64,000 nucleotides of DNA from Caballeronia sordidicola (GCF_000729995.1 NZ_JNFG01000008.1:1-64000), one strand, 5' to 3'; counted from the stretch's first letter, positions 42,385-52,067 are shown. Numbers and translations: made by a program. Notes: generated by a model from the letters alone, not told the origin.

Positions 42385-43030
42385 CCAGACGGCTTAGCGG
42401 GTAGGACAAAATGAAATAGGCGGCAAGGACGGCGCCATACACGAGAAAGGGCGAGAAACCCCGGTTCATCAGGACCTTGCCGGTGAACGTCAGCTCGACC
42501 ACACCCATTTGCGATGCCAGCGACGTGTCCTTGATGAACATCACCATGAACGCGAACGCGGGTGGCAGGATCACTTTCCACGACTGCGGCAGCAGCACCA
42601 GGAACAGCGTCCGCATGAAGCCGAAGTTCATGACCTCGGCCGCTTCTATCTGCTGGCGTGGTACGGATTCAAGCCCGGCGCGAATGACTTCCGAGAGAAA
42701 CGCCGTTGCCACGATGCAAATGGATACCGTTGCAATCGTGAAGAGCGAGATGTCGGAGCCGAAGCCCTGTAGGGCAAACATGACGATGAACAGGTTCACG
42801 AGAAAGGGAATGCGCCGGAACACTTCGACCAGCACCGTCAGCACGAAACGCAACGGTGCAAGCGCGCGCGCCTTCGTGCCGCGGATCACTGCAATGATGG
42901 CCCCGAGCACAATGCCGACGCCGCAACCGAGCGCGGTCATCGCCAGTGTGCGGCCCATGGCCTCCAGCAGGAACTCGAACGTGAAGCGCGTGAAGAACGT
43001 GGGAATTTGCGCAATGATCTGGTCGAGCAT
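42284..43030 (-). CDS. polar amino acid ABC transporter permease 2
   Basis: 248 residues with about five membrane segments. The HisMQ-type EAA loop is EAAEVMNFGFMRTLFLVLLP. Its ATG overlaps the TGA of permease 1 by one base (TGATG). The C-terminal 30 residues (NRLASPRSRKTLKRVRSATG) are basic and overlap the ATPase gene. It forms the membrane channel with permease 1. Confidence 0.88.
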   Translation of the reverse strand: MLDQIIAQIPTFFTRFTFEFLLEAMGRTLAMTALGCGVGIVLGAIIAVIRGTKARALAPLRFVLTVLVEVFRRIPFLVNLFIVMFALQGFGSDISLFTIATVSICIVATAFLSEVIRAGLESVPRQQIEAAEVMNFGFMRTLFLVLLPQSWKVILPPAFAFMVMFIKDTSLASQMGVVELTFTGKVLMNRGFSPFLVYGAVLAAYFILSYPLSRLGAYLENRLASPRSRKTLKRVRSATGSPRHHTLG

Positions 43031-43704
43031 CAGAAGATCCTCGCTTTAACGCGAAAGGCATAGCGGCCGGTCAGCGCAAGGGCGATCGACGCAACGAAGG
43101 TCAGCGCCACGTACATGGCAGCCACGACCGAGAAGGTTTCGATAGTGCGCATGTTCGCACTGGAAATGTTGATCGCACGTCCCGTGAGTTCCTCGACACC
43201 GAAGATCGAACCAATCGAACTGCCGAGGACGAGCCAGACGAAGAAATTGCAGAGCGGCGCATAGATGGTCTTGGCAACGTGCGGCAGGATCACGTAACGC
43301 ACCATTTGCAGGCGTGACATGCCGAGCGTTTCAGCGGTTTCCAGTTCCGATACCCGCACTGAATTGATACCCGATCGCAGGATGTCCGTGAGATACGCGC
43401 CCGAGTTCAAGGTGAGGCCGATCAGCACGGCGGTCATCGGAGAGAGGGTGATGCCGGCGTCGGGCAGTGCGTAGAACAGGAAGAAGATCTGCACCAGTGC
43501 GGGCGTATTGGTCAGCACAACCACATACAGGCCCACCAGGCGGCGTACCACCGCGCCGCCGTGCAGCTTGCCGAGTGCGCCGGCAAGTCCGATCGCGCTG
43601 CCGAGCCAGAACGAGACGAAGGCGATCTCGAGCGTCAGCACCGCGCCGGTTGCGAGGTACGGCAACTGGCGCAGAACGTCGGCGTATTGAAGGGTGTAAG
43701 TCAT
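43030..43704 (-). CDS. polar amino acid ABC transporter permease 1
   Basis: 224 residues from ATG 43704 (MTYTLQYADVL); a longer start at 43743 adds an Arg-rich tail without homology. About five membrane helices and the EAA loop ELETAETLGMSRLQMVRYVI are typical of the HisM/GlnP family. It follows the binding-protein gene after 81 bp. Confidence 0.88.
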   Translation of the reverse strand: MTYTLQYADVLRQLPYLATGAVLTLEIAFVSFWLGSAIGLAGALGKLHGGAVVRRLVGLYVVVLTNTPALVQIFFLFYALPDAGITLSPMTAVLIGLTLNSGAYLTDILRSGINSVRVSELETAETLGMSRLQMVRYVILPHVAKTIYAPLCNFFVWLVLGSSIGSIFGVEELTGRAINISSANMRTIETFSVVAAMYVALTFVASIALALTGRYAFRVKARIF

Positions 43705-43785
43705 GGCAATCCGGATCAAACGACGACGTGCCCGGCGGGGCACGGGCTGTCATGCACGATATGGCCGTGCTTGCACGGCCACGGC

Positions 43786-44589
43786 TCAGAAATACGGGTT
43801 AGGTACGATCGGTTTTTGCATCGGCGTGCCGTACGCCTTTTGCCATGAGTCATTGACGAAACCTGTCGAGTGCAGGTCATACAACACCACGTTCAAATAG
43901 TCCTTGAGCGTTGAATTGCCCTTCGATACCCCGATGCTGTCGTAATTCACGAAGATCGGGTCGTTCAGCGTCCGCCACTTGATGTTCGGGTAATTCTTGG
44001 TGAAATTCTGGAAGAAGTCGATGTTCTCGACAATCGCATCGCCACGTCCTTGCGCGACTGCGCGCACCGTGTCCGCAATGGACTCCACCAGCAGCATCTT
44101 GGCCTTCGGCAGCTTGTCCTTCACGTAGTCGACCGACCAGTTGCCGCGCATATCGACCAGCGTGACCGACGGCGAATTCAGGTCCGTCCATTTCGTGGCC
44201 TTGATCTTGTCGGTGGTCAGCACGGACATGGACTCGGTATGCAGGGGCACCGTGAAGTCGATCAACTGTGCGCGTTCGGCGGACCGGGTCAGTGCACCGA
44301 GCGAGATATCGATGCGGTCGGACACGAGGAACGGCACGCGCTGCGCGGCTTCGGTCGGCACAAACTCGGCCTTGATGTTGAGCGTGCTGGCAATCTTGTT
44401 GCCAATGTCGATATCGAAACCCGCGAGCTGGTTCGTCGCATTGTACGAGCTCATGGGCGGAAAGTTCGGATTCACGCCAATGCGAATAGTCCCGCTCTTG
44501 ATGACCTGATCGAGTGTACGGGCTTCGGATACCTGAGCGGTCATTGTTGAGACAACCGCCGCCAGCACGAGAAATACTGCTCTAAACAT
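43786..44589 (-). CDS. polar amino acid ABC transporter substrate-binding protein
   Basis: 267 residues from ATG 44589, which opens a Sec signal peptide (MFRAVFLVLAAVVSTMTAQV). The mature family-3 binding fold shows IRIGVNPNFPPMSSYNATNQ, LAGFDIDIGNKIA, DRIDISLGALTRSAER (ligand carboxylate contacts) and GDAIVENIDFF. It captures an amino acid or a related zwitterion in the periplasm for the two permeases. A palindromic IclR-type box lies 160 bp upstream. Confidence 0.9.
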   Translation of the reverse strand: MFRAVFLVLAAVVSTMTAQVSEARTLDQVIKSGTIRIGVNPNFPPMSSYNATNQLAGFDIDIGNKIASTLNIKAEFVPTEAAQRVPFLVSDRIDISLGALTRSAERAQLIDFTVPLHTESMSVLTTDKIKATKWTDLNSPSVTLVDMRGNWSVDYVKDKLPKAKMLLVESIADTVRAVAQGRGDAIVENIDFFQNFTKNYPNIKWRTLNDPIFVNYDSIGVSKGNSTLKDYLNVVLYDLHSTGFVNDSWQKAYGTPMQKPIVPNPYF

Positions 44590-44750
44590 TGCGAACTCTC
44601 CAGAAAGGGCAAGGGAAAATCTGCGCGGCGGATGCCGGGTTGCCGGGTTAGCTGATTCGGTGACAGAGGTCAGGCTCAGATCGCACTCAGGTAACGCTCG
44701 GGCAACGCATGAAAAAATTGTCGCCGCATCAAAATACGCTGTCAAAGAAA

Positions 44751-44771
44751 ATGTGCGCAAGGCGCACTTAT
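44751..44771. promoter_or_regulatory. candidate IclR-type box, copy 2
   Basis: GTGCGC-AAG-GCGCAC (44752-44766) is a perfect palindrome and contains the GCGCAC core on both strands. It lies in the gap between the SDR gene and the binding-protein gene, in position to control the ABC importer. Confidence 0.5.
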
Positions 44772-44793
44772 GTTCTCAAAATTGATGTTTTAT

Positions 44794-45561
44794 TTAGCGC
44801 ACGTAGCTTGCGCCGTTGACATCGAGCGTGGCGCCGCTCAGGTGACGCGCGGTGCCGCTGGCCAGGAACGCGACCAGGTTGCCGATGTCCTCGGGTGGAA
44901 CCCACTCGCCCATCGCGAGTGTGGCGGTGATCTTGTCCTCGCCGCCTTGAGTGGCCGCGAACGCTTCCGACATTTGCGTGCGGACCACGCCTGGCGCGAC
45001 CACATAAGCGAGCAGGCCATCGCGTGCGTGTGCCCGCGCGACCGTCTGGGTCATCGAGCGCACGGCCGCCTTCGACGCTGCATACGCGATGGTGTCGGGA
45101 TTGGTCACGCCGCGCTGCGCCGCCCAGCTGGAGATGGTCACGAGCACGCCGCCCTGGCGGGCGAGGAAATGCTTGACCGCCCGACGGATCAGGCGCGCGG
45201 GCGCTAGTACATTGACTGCCAGCGTCTCTTCCCAGACGGCGTCCCAGGTGGCGTTATCGGCTTCGAAACCGCCGTGCCACAGCATGATCGCGGCGTTGTT
45301 GACATACACGTCGATGTGTCCTCGCCATGCTTGCGCGTCATCCCACATGGCTTCGGTCGCGGCGAGATCATGCAGGTCGGCTTGCACGAAATGCTTGCGC
45401 GATGCAGGCACGCCGGCGAGAGCCTGTTCAGCGCCCGCGCGATCATGGCCGTAGTGCGCCACGACGTGTGCGCCGGCAGCGCCGAGCGCCGTTGCGATTG
45501 CCGCGCCGATTCCTTTCGACGCCCCCGTGACGAGCACGGTCTTGTTTTCCAGACTGAACAT
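44794..45561 (-). CDS. SDR family oxidoreductase
   Basis: 255 residues from ATG 45561; the same frame is open to 46071 but overlaps the next SDR. TGASKGIGAAIATALGAAGA, NNAAIMLWHGG, catalytic Ser in TISSWAAQRG and YAASK are present. It probably oxidises an alcohol intermediate with NAD(P). It lies 56 bp after another SDR in the same orientation. Confidence 0.88.
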   Translation of the reverse strand: MFSLENKTVLVTGASKGIGAAIATALGAAGAHVVAHYGHDRAGAEQALAGVPASRKHFVQADLHDLAATEAMWDDAQAWRGHIDVYVNNAAIMLWHGGFEADNATWDAVWEETLAVNVLAPARLIRRAVKHFLARQGGVLVTISSWAAQRGVTNPDTIAYAASKAAVRSMTQTVARAHARDGLLAYVVAPGVVRTQMSEAFAATQGGEDKITATLAMGEWVPPEDIGNLVAFLASGTARHLSGATLDVNGASYVR

Positions 45562-45617
45562 CGATGATGACCTGTAGCGAGAGAAGGGCCGGTGTGCCGG
45601 AGATTGCTTGTCGGGGA

Positions 45618-46373
45618 TTACTGCAAGCCGGCGTCGACGGGGAGCAGCACGCCCGTGATGCCGCTCGCCATGTCCGATGCCAGGAACATCGCGGCCTTCG
45701 CGACTTCGGCCGCGGTGGCGAGGCGTCCCAATGAATTGCCGCGCGCGAGTTCCTGCAGTGCGGTATCGGCTTCTGTGCCGCCCGTGCGGGCGCGATGATG
45801 GATGCGATCGAGCAGTGCGTCCGTGGCGATCGGGCCAGGAGCAAGCGCATTGACGCGCACCCCCTGCGGACCGAGATCGCGGGCCGCTGCGCGCACGATG
45901 CCCAGTACCGCGTGCTTCGACGCGGTGTAGAGCATCTGGCGGCCGTGGGCCGCGAACGAATTGATCGATGCCATCACGACAATCGATCCTTGCGTGACGC
46001 CGAGGACCTTGGCGGTCCTGGCAATCGTGATCGCCACGCCGCGGGCGTTGACGGCCATGACGCGGTCCCATTCATCGAAGTCGATGCTGTCCGTCGTGCG
46101 CCAGCCCGGCACGAGTCCCGCATTCGCGACCACTACATCAAGACGGCCGAACTGCTCGATCGTCGCCGTCACGCATGCCGCGACGCTTGCCTCGGAACTC
46201 ACATCGCAATCGAGCGCCGTCATGCCGGGCGGCGGGGCCAGCCGCGTGGACGACGGCAAATCCGCAACCACGCCTACCGCGCCCTGTCCGGCAAACATCG
46301 ATGCGATGGCGTGACCAAGGCCGCGACCGCCTCCCGTGACCAATACGACCTTACCTTTCACTGACGACTGCAT
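45618..46373 (-). CDS. SDR family oxidoreductase
   Basis: 251 residues from ATG 46373. TGGGRGLGHAIASMFAGQG, NAGLVPGW, Ser in MASINSFAAHG and YTASK are intact. It is the first gene of a two-SDR unit, with the IclR-type box TTAGCGCACAAAAG about 45-55 bp before the start. Confidence 0.88.
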   Translation of the reverse strand: MQSSVKGKVVLVTGGGRGLGHAIASMFAGQGAVGVVADLPSSTRLAPPPGMTALDCDVSSEASVAACVTATIEQFGRLDVVVANAGLVPGWRTTDSIDFDEWDRVMAVNARGVAITIARTAKVLGVTQGSIVVMASINSFAAHGRQMLYTASKHAVLGIVRAAARDLGPQGVRVNALAPGPIATDALLDRIHHRARTGGTEADTALQELARGNSLGRLATAAEVAKAAMFLASDMASGITGVLLPVDAGLQ

Positions 46374-46417
46374 GAACGATGGCTCCGATAGTGACGTCTT
46401 CCGATGGCGAATCGATA

Positions 46418-46440
46418 TTAGCGCACAAAAGTTCGCCATG
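46418..46440 (+). promoter_or_regulatory. candidate IclR-type box, copy 3
   Basis: TTAGCGCACAAAAGTTC sits upstream of the SDR at 45618-46373. It shares GCGCACAA with the copies at 47389, 48958 and 53509-53543. Confidence 0.5.
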
Positions 46441-46503
46441 TAAACATCGTGTCATTAAAAATCGGCGACGAAGGATGACTAATGGATGAAAAAAGGGCGA
46501 AAA

Positions 46504-46530
46504 AAAACGGCACGCGAGGCGTGCCGTTTT
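46504..46530 (-). terminator. Rho-independent terminator of the IclR gene
   Basis: A perfect 12-bp stem (AAAACGGCACGC and complement) with a 3-base loop lies 29 bp past the IclR stop. On the minus strand it is followed by a seven-base T-run, the full intrinsic terminator pattern. Confidence 0.85.
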
Positions 46531-46558
46531 CATGAGACGGAGGATCGATCAGTAAGAA

Positions 46559-47356
46559 TCAGGCCTGCAGCGCCCGTGTAATGTCCTTCGATGCTTCCAG
46601 CATGGCGGATAGAATCCGTGTGCTGATGTCTTGCGGCGTGACGCGATCAGCCGGGCAACATACGTTGAGCGCAGCCACGACTTTGCCGTCGCGGTCGCGA
46701 ATGGGCACGGAAATGGAGCGCAGGCTGATCTCCAGTTCCTGGTCGACGATCGACCAGCCGCGCAGGCGGGTTTCCTCTACCAGTTCTCGCAGCTTGACCT
46801 TCGACGTCACCGTGTTAGCCGTGAATTTATGGAGCTTGGCGGATTCCAGATATTGTTGAAACTCGGCATCCGGCAAGGCGGCGAGCAACACCCGTCCTGT
46901 CGATACACAGTGCGCCGGGGTCCGGCTGCCAATTGAAATCCCCACATTCACAATGCGATTCGATGCCGCCCGCGCGACATAGATCACCGAGTCACCGTCC
47001 AGTACTGCGGCAAAACACGACTCCTGCACGTTGGCAGATAGCGCGCTCATGATCGGTTGGGCGATATCCCAGATGTTCATGGACGACAGCGCCGAAAAAC
47101 CAATCTCAAGGATCTTCGGCTTCAGGTTGAAGTACTTGCCGTCGGTCTCCGCGTAGCCTTCGCGCACGAGCGTGAGCAAAAAGCGCCGGACCGTCGCGCG
47201 TGTCATGCCGCTCGCTTCGGCCACCTCGCTTAGCGTGCGACGCGGCATGTGCCGGTTGAACACCTTGATGACTTCCAGTCCGCGAGCGAACGAGCCGACG
47301 TAGTCGCGGTCACGAACTTCGTCGTCGTCATCCAAAGCCGTTTCGAATGCGGCCAT
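46559..47356 (-). CDS. IclR family transcriptional regulator (PcaR-like)
   Basis: 265 residues. The N-terminal winged helix lies at about 20-80 (FARGLEVIKVFNRHMPRRTL, then TRATVRRFLLTLVREGYAET). The IclR effector domain follows, with CFAAVLDGDSVIYVARA, HCVSTGRVLLAAL and the C-terminal VAALNVCCPADRV. IclR proteins often activate aromatic or small-acid catabolic operons on binding an inducer. A 13-bp palindrome with the GCGCACAA motif is 38-50 bp upstream, suggesting autoregulation. The same motif recurs at neighbouring promoters. Confidence 0.9.
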   Translation of the reverse strand: MAAFETALDDDDEVRDRDYVGSFARGLEVIKVFNRHMPRRTLSEVAEASGMTRATVRRFLLTLVREGYAETDGKYFNLKPKILEIGFSALSSMNIWDIAQPIMSALSANVQESCFAAVLDGDSVIYVARAASNRIVNVGISIGSRTPAHCVSTGRVLLAALPDAEFQQYLESAKLHKFTANTVTSKVKLRELVEETRLRGWSIVDQELEISLRSISVPIRDRDGKVVAALNVCCPADRVTPQDISTRILSAMLEASKDITRALQA

Positions 47357-47388
47357 ATGCTTCCCCTTCCAATAAGCCCGGTGGGCGC

Positions 47389-47416
47389 ATGGCGCACAAA
47401 TTGTGCAGTGTGCAAA
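47389..47416 (+). promoter_or_regulatory. candidate IclR-type box, copy 4 (autoregulatory)
   Basis: ATGGCGCACAAATTGTGC contains the palindrome GCACAA-A-TTGTGC (47394-47406), followed by a half-site GTGTGCAAAT. It lies directly upstream of the IclR gene. Confidence 0.6.
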
Positions 47417-47421
47417 TCTTA

Positions 47422-48879
47422 TCAGCAGACTTCAGCAATGCACACATATTTGAGTTCGGTAAATTCCTCGATGCCGTGCATGGACCCCTCGCGCCCGACG
47501 CCCGATGCCTTCACCCCGCCAAACGGCGCGCCCTCAAAGGATGTCGCGCCTGTATTCACGCCCACGATGCCGCATTCCAGCGCCTCGCTGACTCGCCAGA
47601 CGCGTGCGTTGTCGCGGGTGAAAAAATAGGCGGCAAGGCCAAATTCCGTGTTGTTTGCCGCGGCGACGGCTTCTTCTTCAGTGCCGAAGCGGAAAACGGG
47701 CGCGACGGGGCCGAACGTTTCCTCGATCGCTACTTTCATCGACTGGGTGACGCCTGTCAGCACGGTCGGCTCGAAAAATGACCGACCCAGCGCGTGGCGT
47801 TTGCCGCCGGTCGCGACCTTTGCCCCCTGCGCGAGCGCGTCCGCCACGTGCTCCTCCACCTTCGCCACCGCCTGTTCGTCGATCAGAGGGCCTTGCGTCA
47901 CGCCTTGCTCGAGGCCGTCGCCCACTTTCAGCGCGTTCACTGCGCGGGTGAGCGCCTCCACATAGCGGTCATGAATGCCCGCCTGGACGTAGATTCGGTT
48001 CGCACACACGCAGGTCTGGCCCATGTTGCGGAACTTGGACGCGATCGTCCCGGCCACGGCGACGTCGATATCGGCGTCGTCGAATACGATCAGCGGCGCG
48101 TTGCCGCCCAGTTCCATCGCGACTTTCTTGATCGTGCCAGATGCCTTCTGCATGAGCGACCGGCCGACTTCCGTCGAACCGGTGAAGGTGAGCTTGCGCA
48201 CGAGGGGGTGGATGGCGAGTTCATCGCCGACCTCCGATGCCGCTCCTGTCAGCACGCTGAATACGCCGGCGGGCAAGCCGGCGCGCTGCGCGAGTTCGGC
48301 GAGCGCAAGCGCGGAAAAGGGCGTCGCGCTGGCCGGCTTGAGCACCATCGTGCAGCCAACGGCAAGCGCGGGCGCGGCTTTGCGCGGGATCATGGCCATC
48401 GGGAAATTCCATGGCGTGATGGCTGCGCAAACGCCGATCGGCTGGCGAAGCACAAGCATGCGCCGGCCGGCTGACGGCGCCTGAAGCACTTCGCCGTGCA
48501 GGCGCTTGGCGTCTTCCGCATACCACTCGAAGAACGCTGCGCCGTACAGGATTTCGCCGCGGGCCTCGGCCAGCGGTTTGCCTTGCTCGGCGGTCAGGAT
48601 CCGGGCGAGATCGTCGGCGTTGGCGACGATCAAATCGAACCAGCGTTTGATTATTTGCGAACGTTCCGCCGCAGGGCGTGCGCTCCATGCCGGCAAAACG
48701 CTATGCGCTTTTTCGATGGCGATAGCGGTCATCGCGCGGGTGGCCTTGGGCACCTTGCCTACCAGTGCGCCGGTTGCCGGGTTCACTACCTCGATAAAAC
48801 CCGCCCCTGTATCGGCTATCCACTCGTCGTTCAGAAACAGCGCTTGTTTGAGCAGGGTCGGATCTTTGAGTGTCAGCAT
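47422..48879 (-). CDS. NAD(P)-dependent succinate-semialdehyde-type dehydrogenase
   Basis: 485 residues from ATG 48879. ALDH motifs: ITPWNFPMAMIPRKAAPALA, TFTGSTEVGRSLM, catalytic Glu in ELGGNAPLIVF and catalytic Cys in MGQTCVCANRIYVQ. The last is the GabD-type signature. It would oxidise succinate, glutarate or malonate semialdehyde. A divergent aminotransferase gene that can produce such semialdehydes supports a joint role: amine to semialdehyde to acid. Confidence 0.9.
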   Translation of the reverse strand: MLTLKDPTLLKQALFLNDEWIADTGAGFIEVVNPATGALVGKVPKATRAMTAIAIEKAHSVLPAWSARPAAERSQIIKRWFDLIVANADDLARILTAEQGKPLAEARGEILYGAAFFEWYAEDAKRLHGEVLQAPSAGRRMLVLRQPIGVCAAITPWNFPMAMIPRKAAPALAVGCTMVLKPASATPFSALALAELAQRAGLPAGVFSVLTGAASEVGDELAIHPLVRKLTFTGSTEVGRSLMQKASGTIKKVAMELGGNAPLIVFDDADIDVAVAGTIASKFRNMGQTCVCANRIYVQAGIHDRYVEALTRAVNALKVGDGLEQGVTQGPLIDEQAVAKVEEHVADALAQGAKVATGGKRHALGRSFFEPTVLTGVTQSMKVAIEETFGPVAPVFRFGTEEEAVAAANNTEFGLAAYFFTRDNARVWRVSEALECGIVGVNTGATSFEGAPFGGVKASGVGREGSMHGIEEFTELKYVCIAEVC

Positions 48880-48957
48880 CGTTGAAAATTCCTCGGTTGG
48901 GCGTTTGATCAATTTCGACTCGTTGATTTATGTTCTCATATCGCCCAAAATGACGCA

Positions 48958-48974
48958 ATGCGCACAAATATGAC
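48958..48974 (+). promoter_or_regulatory. candidate IclR-type box, copy 5
   Basis: ATGCGCACAAATATGAC lies in the divergent region between the dehydrogenase (48879) and aminotransferase (49049) genes, so it can control both. Confidence 0.55.
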
Positions 48975-49048
48975 TTAGGTTATTTTCACTGACATAGCGC
49001 GATGCGCTTTCAACCCGCTTTTTATCTGTTCCAACTTGGAGAATGTTC

Positions 49049-50458
49049 ATGAGTTTTCCCGTGGCGGGCCCCGTGCCCGATCTCAACGATCTGGACCGGC
49101 AGTTCTTTTTTCATCCGTTCACGGCGCTGAGCGATCACGAACGCAACGGACCGCTCGTGATGGTGGGCGGCGAGGGCGTGTGGCTGGAAGACAACCGCGG
49201 GAAGCGCTACATCGACTCGATGGCGGGGCTGTGGTGCGTGAACGTGGGATATGGGCGTCGTGAGATTGCGGACGCAATGCACGCGCAGGCCATGAAGCTG
49301 GCCTACTATCACACGTTCGCATCGATGTCGACGGATGCGCCCATCCTGCTCGCGCAGAAGCTGATCGAGATGTCGCCGGTGCCGATGTCGAAAGTGTTCT
49401 TCGGCAACTCGGGGTCGGACGCGAACGATACGCAGGTGAAGCTCGTCTGGTATTACAACAACGCGCGCGGCCTGCCGCTCAAGAAGAAGATCATTGCGCG
49501 CAGTCGCGGGTATCACGGCGTGACCGTGGTCACCGCCGGCATGACCGGTTTGCCGGGCCTGCATAACGGCTTCGACCTGCCGTTGTCGTTCATCAAGCAC
49601 ACCACGGCGCCGCACCGTTTGTGGGAGGCCGAACCGGGGCAGAGCGACGCTGAGTTCGTGACAAAGTTAGCGAACGATCTGGAGCAGCTGATTCTGGCCG
49701 AAGGTCCGGAGACGGTCGGGGCCATGATCATGGAACCGGTGATGGGCGCGGGCGGCGTGATCGTGCCGCCCGAGGGCTATTACCCGGCCATCCAGAAGGT
49801 CCTCGATAAATACGACATCCTGTTGATCGCCGACGAGGTGATTTGCGGCTTCGGCCGGCTTGGCACGATGTTCGGCACCGAGGCCATGGGGATGAAGCCA
49901 GACCTGATCACGGTTGCCAAGGGCGTGACCTCGGCGTACGTGCCGTTATCGGCGAGTCTGGTGTCGGAGAAGGTGTGGCGCACGATTGTCTCGGGCAGCG
50001 ACAAGCTCGGTGTGTTCGGCCATGGCTTCACCTACAGCGGGCACCCGATCGCAGCGGCCGCAGCGCTCGCCAACCTGAAGATCATTGAAAACGACAAGCT
50101 GGTGGCGCAAGCCGGCGCGCGCGGCGAAGTCATGCACAAACACCTGCGTGCGGCCTTCGGCGATCATCCGGCAGTGGGCGATGTGCGTGGCTTTGGGTTG
50201 ATTGGCGCAGTCGAGTTCGTGGCCGCGCGCAATCCGGCGAAGCGCTTCGATCCGGCGTTGAAAGTCGGTTTGCGCGTCGCGAAGGCGGCGCTGAAGAATG
50301 GCCTGATCACGCGCGGCCTGCCGGACGGCGACTCCATCGCGTTCTCGCCGCCGTTCGTCATATCGGAAGACGAGATTGGCGAGATGGTGAAGCGTGCGCG
50401 GCTCGCGGTCGATCAGGTCTTCGGGGAACTGAAGGCGGAAGGGCACTGGAAAGGCTGA
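49049..50458 (+). CDS. class III aminotransferase, beta-alanine/omega-amino acid:pyruvate type
   Basis: 469 residues from ATG 49049 (GGAGA six bases upstream; ATG 49043 is too close to it). Motifs: GLWCVNVGYGR, FFGNSGSDANDTQVKLV, SRGYHGVTVVTAGMTG, LLIADEVICGFGRLG and the PLP Lys in ITVAKGVTSAYVPL. The pattern is that of omega-amine:pyruvate aminotransferases. It would deaminate a terminal amine to an aldehyde for the divergent dehydrogenase. The two share an IclR-type box. Confidence 0.9.
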   Translation: MSFPVAGPVPDLNDLDRQFFFHPFTALSDHERNGPLVMVGGEGVWLEDNRGKRYIDSMAGLWCVNVGYGRREIADAMHAQAMKLAYYHTFASMSTDAPILLAQKLIEMSPVPMSKVFFGNSGSDANDTQVKLVWYYNNARGLPLKKKIIARSRGYHGVTVVTAGMTGLPGLHNGFDLPLSFIKHTTAPHRLWEAEPGQSDAEFVTKLANDLEQLILAEGPETVGAMIMEPVMGAGGVIVPPEGYYPAIQKVLDKYDILLIADEVICGFGRLGTMFGTEAMGMKPDLITVAKGVTSAYVPLSASLVSEKVWRTIVSGSDKLGVFGHGFTYSGHPIAAAAALANLKIIENDKLVAQAGARGEVMHKHLRAAFGDHPAVGDVRGFGLIGAVEFVAARNPAKRFDPALKVGLRVAKAALKNGLITRGLPDGDSIAFSPPFVISEDEIGEMVKRARLAVDQVFGELKAEGHWKG

Positions 50459-50513
50459 AGCACGAACGGTCCGCCACGCAACGCGGCTGACCGTTCACTT
50501 CTTGGGATCACCT

Positions 50514-52067
50514 CTATGCTTGTGCGCGCTTCTTCACGTGCGCGCGCCAGGTCATCGCCCAGCGTGATGGATCTTCGAGCGCTGCTCCATCAATCCGGCC
50601 GGCCGGATGGTTGTGCGGCGCGGTCCTGACGATATCCGGGGTGGTGTATGCCTCGTGGCAGATCTGCGCCAGCACGGCAATCCAGGTGTCAATGTCCTCC
50701 TTCGACCACATCTCACCTGCCTCCGGCGTAAAAGGTTGCGGCACGATCCACGGTTCGTGCGCGAGCCAGAATGCATCGACGCCGAAATCTACCATCCGGT
50801 TCTGTACGTCGAACACGGTCACGCCGGTGTCCTTTTCGAGCGTCTCCAGGCTGAAGCGCGTCATCTCCATGCGCCATGCGCCAATGTGCGGATGCGAGCA
50901 CGTCACGCCGCGGATCTTCATGAGTTCCTGTGTCATGTAGTTGTTCGCGAGCACGGACAGGTCGGCCGCCGCCGCGATGCCGTCCGCGCCCATCGCACGC
51001 ACCCATGCATAGGCCTTGATGACCGTCTGCACGTTGCCGAAAAACTCGCGCACCCGGCCGATGCCGCCATCCGCTCCCGGCTCAAGCTGATAGGCACCAT
51101 CGCGTTCGACGACGAGCGGTCCCGGCAGATAAGGCGCCAGCGCGGCGCTGCACCCGTACGCGCCGACGGCAGGGCCGCCACCGCCCTTCGGGCCTCCGAA
51201 AGTTTTATGCAGCATGAACATGCATGCGTCGAAACCGAGTTCGCGTGCGCGGATCCGGCTCATCACGCCGTTGAAGTTGGCGTGATCGTAGAAACACAGT
51301 CCGCCTGCTTCGTGAACGATCCGCCCCCACTCCTTGATATGCGGGTTATAGATGCCCATGTCATCGGGATTGTTGACCATCAACGCAGCGGTGCGCTTCG
51401 ACACGACCGACTTCAGCGCCTCCACCGACGGGTAGCCGTTTTCCTCCAGCGCCAGCGTGATCACCTTGAAGCCGGCGGTGGCTGCGGTCGCGGGATTGCA
51501 CGGATGCGACTGGATGGTCGTGATGATTTCGTCGCGCGTCTCAAGCTCGCCGCGCGCCGCATGGTAGGCGCGTGTGATGCACGCGTGCGTGTAGGCCGCG
51601 TCTGCGCCGCCGGCCGCCTGGAAGACGAAGCGGGCCATGCCGGACAGTTCGCGCAGCGCGAGATCCAGCGAGTGAATGATTTGCAGCGCGCCTTGCAGCG
51701 TCTCGGGATGCTGGCGTGGATGCAGTTCGGCGACTTCATCGCGCGACGTGATGGCTTCGTTCAGGCGCGCGTTATATTTCATCGTGCACGTGCCGAAGAG
51801 CGAAATGCCCATCATGCCCAGCGTCTGTTGCGACAGATGCAGATAGTGGCGCAGCACATCGGGTTCCGACATCTCCGGGAGCGCCGGGCGCGTCGAGCGG
51901 CGCATCGATGCGGGAATCAGTCGTTGCGGGTCGCCGACCCGCTCGGCAACTGCCGCATCGATGTCGGGAAACACCACGCCGCGGCGTCCCTCGCGTGACA
52001 TCTCCATCACGATCGGCTCGTCCCAGACAGCGGCGTGATAACGGCGCAGTGGTGGCTTAGTCGTCAT
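50514..52067 (-). CDS. glycine dehydrogenase (P-protein) C-terminal-type subunit, divergent GcvPB-like
   Basis: 517 residues, close to true GcvPB in length. Shared fold features include GTCTMKYNARLNE, the PLP Lys in LHKTFGGPKGGGGP and GRVREFFGN. The glycine-specific blocks are changed. NLHKTF-x-x-PHGGGGPGxGP has become LHKTFGGPKGGGGPAVGAYG, DSAHGTNPAS is QSHPCNPAT, and the EPTETE stretch is TPEAGEMWSKEDID. It pairs with the GcvPA-like gene (11-bp overlap). No GcvT, GcvH or lipoate genes are near. It is probably a PLP decarboxylase or related enzyme for another amino acid; see findings. Confidence 0.82.
   Translation of the reverse strand: MTTKPPLRRYHAAVWDEPIVMEMSREGRRGVVFPDIDAAVAERVGDPQRLIPASMRRSTRPALPEMSEPDVLRHYLHLSQQTLGMMGISLFGTCTMKYNARLNEAITSRDEVAELHPRQHPETLQGALQIIHSLDLALRELSGMARFVFQAAGGADAAYTHACITRAYHAARGELETRDEIITTIQSHPCNPATAATAGFKVITLALEENGYPSVEALKSVVSKRTAALMVNNPDDMGIYNPHIKEWGRIVHEAGGLCFYDHANFNGVMSRIRARELGFDACMFMLHKTFGGPKGGGGPAVGAYGCSAALAPYLPGPLVVERDGAYQLEPGADGGIGRVREFFGNVQTVIKAYAWVRAMGADGIAAAADLSVLANNYMTQELMKIRGVTCSHPHIGAWRMEMTRFSLETLEKDTGVTVFDVQNRMVDFGVDAFWLAHEPWIVPQPFTPEAGEMWSKEDIDTWIAVLAQICHEAYTTPDIVRTAPHNHPAGRIDGAALEDPSRWAMTWRAHVKKRAQA

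Noticed and set aside
45562..46071. Long N-terminal extension of the SDR at 44794-45561
   Set aside because: Arg-rich and antisense-like in composition, overlaps the next SDR gene; the Rossmann start is at 45561.
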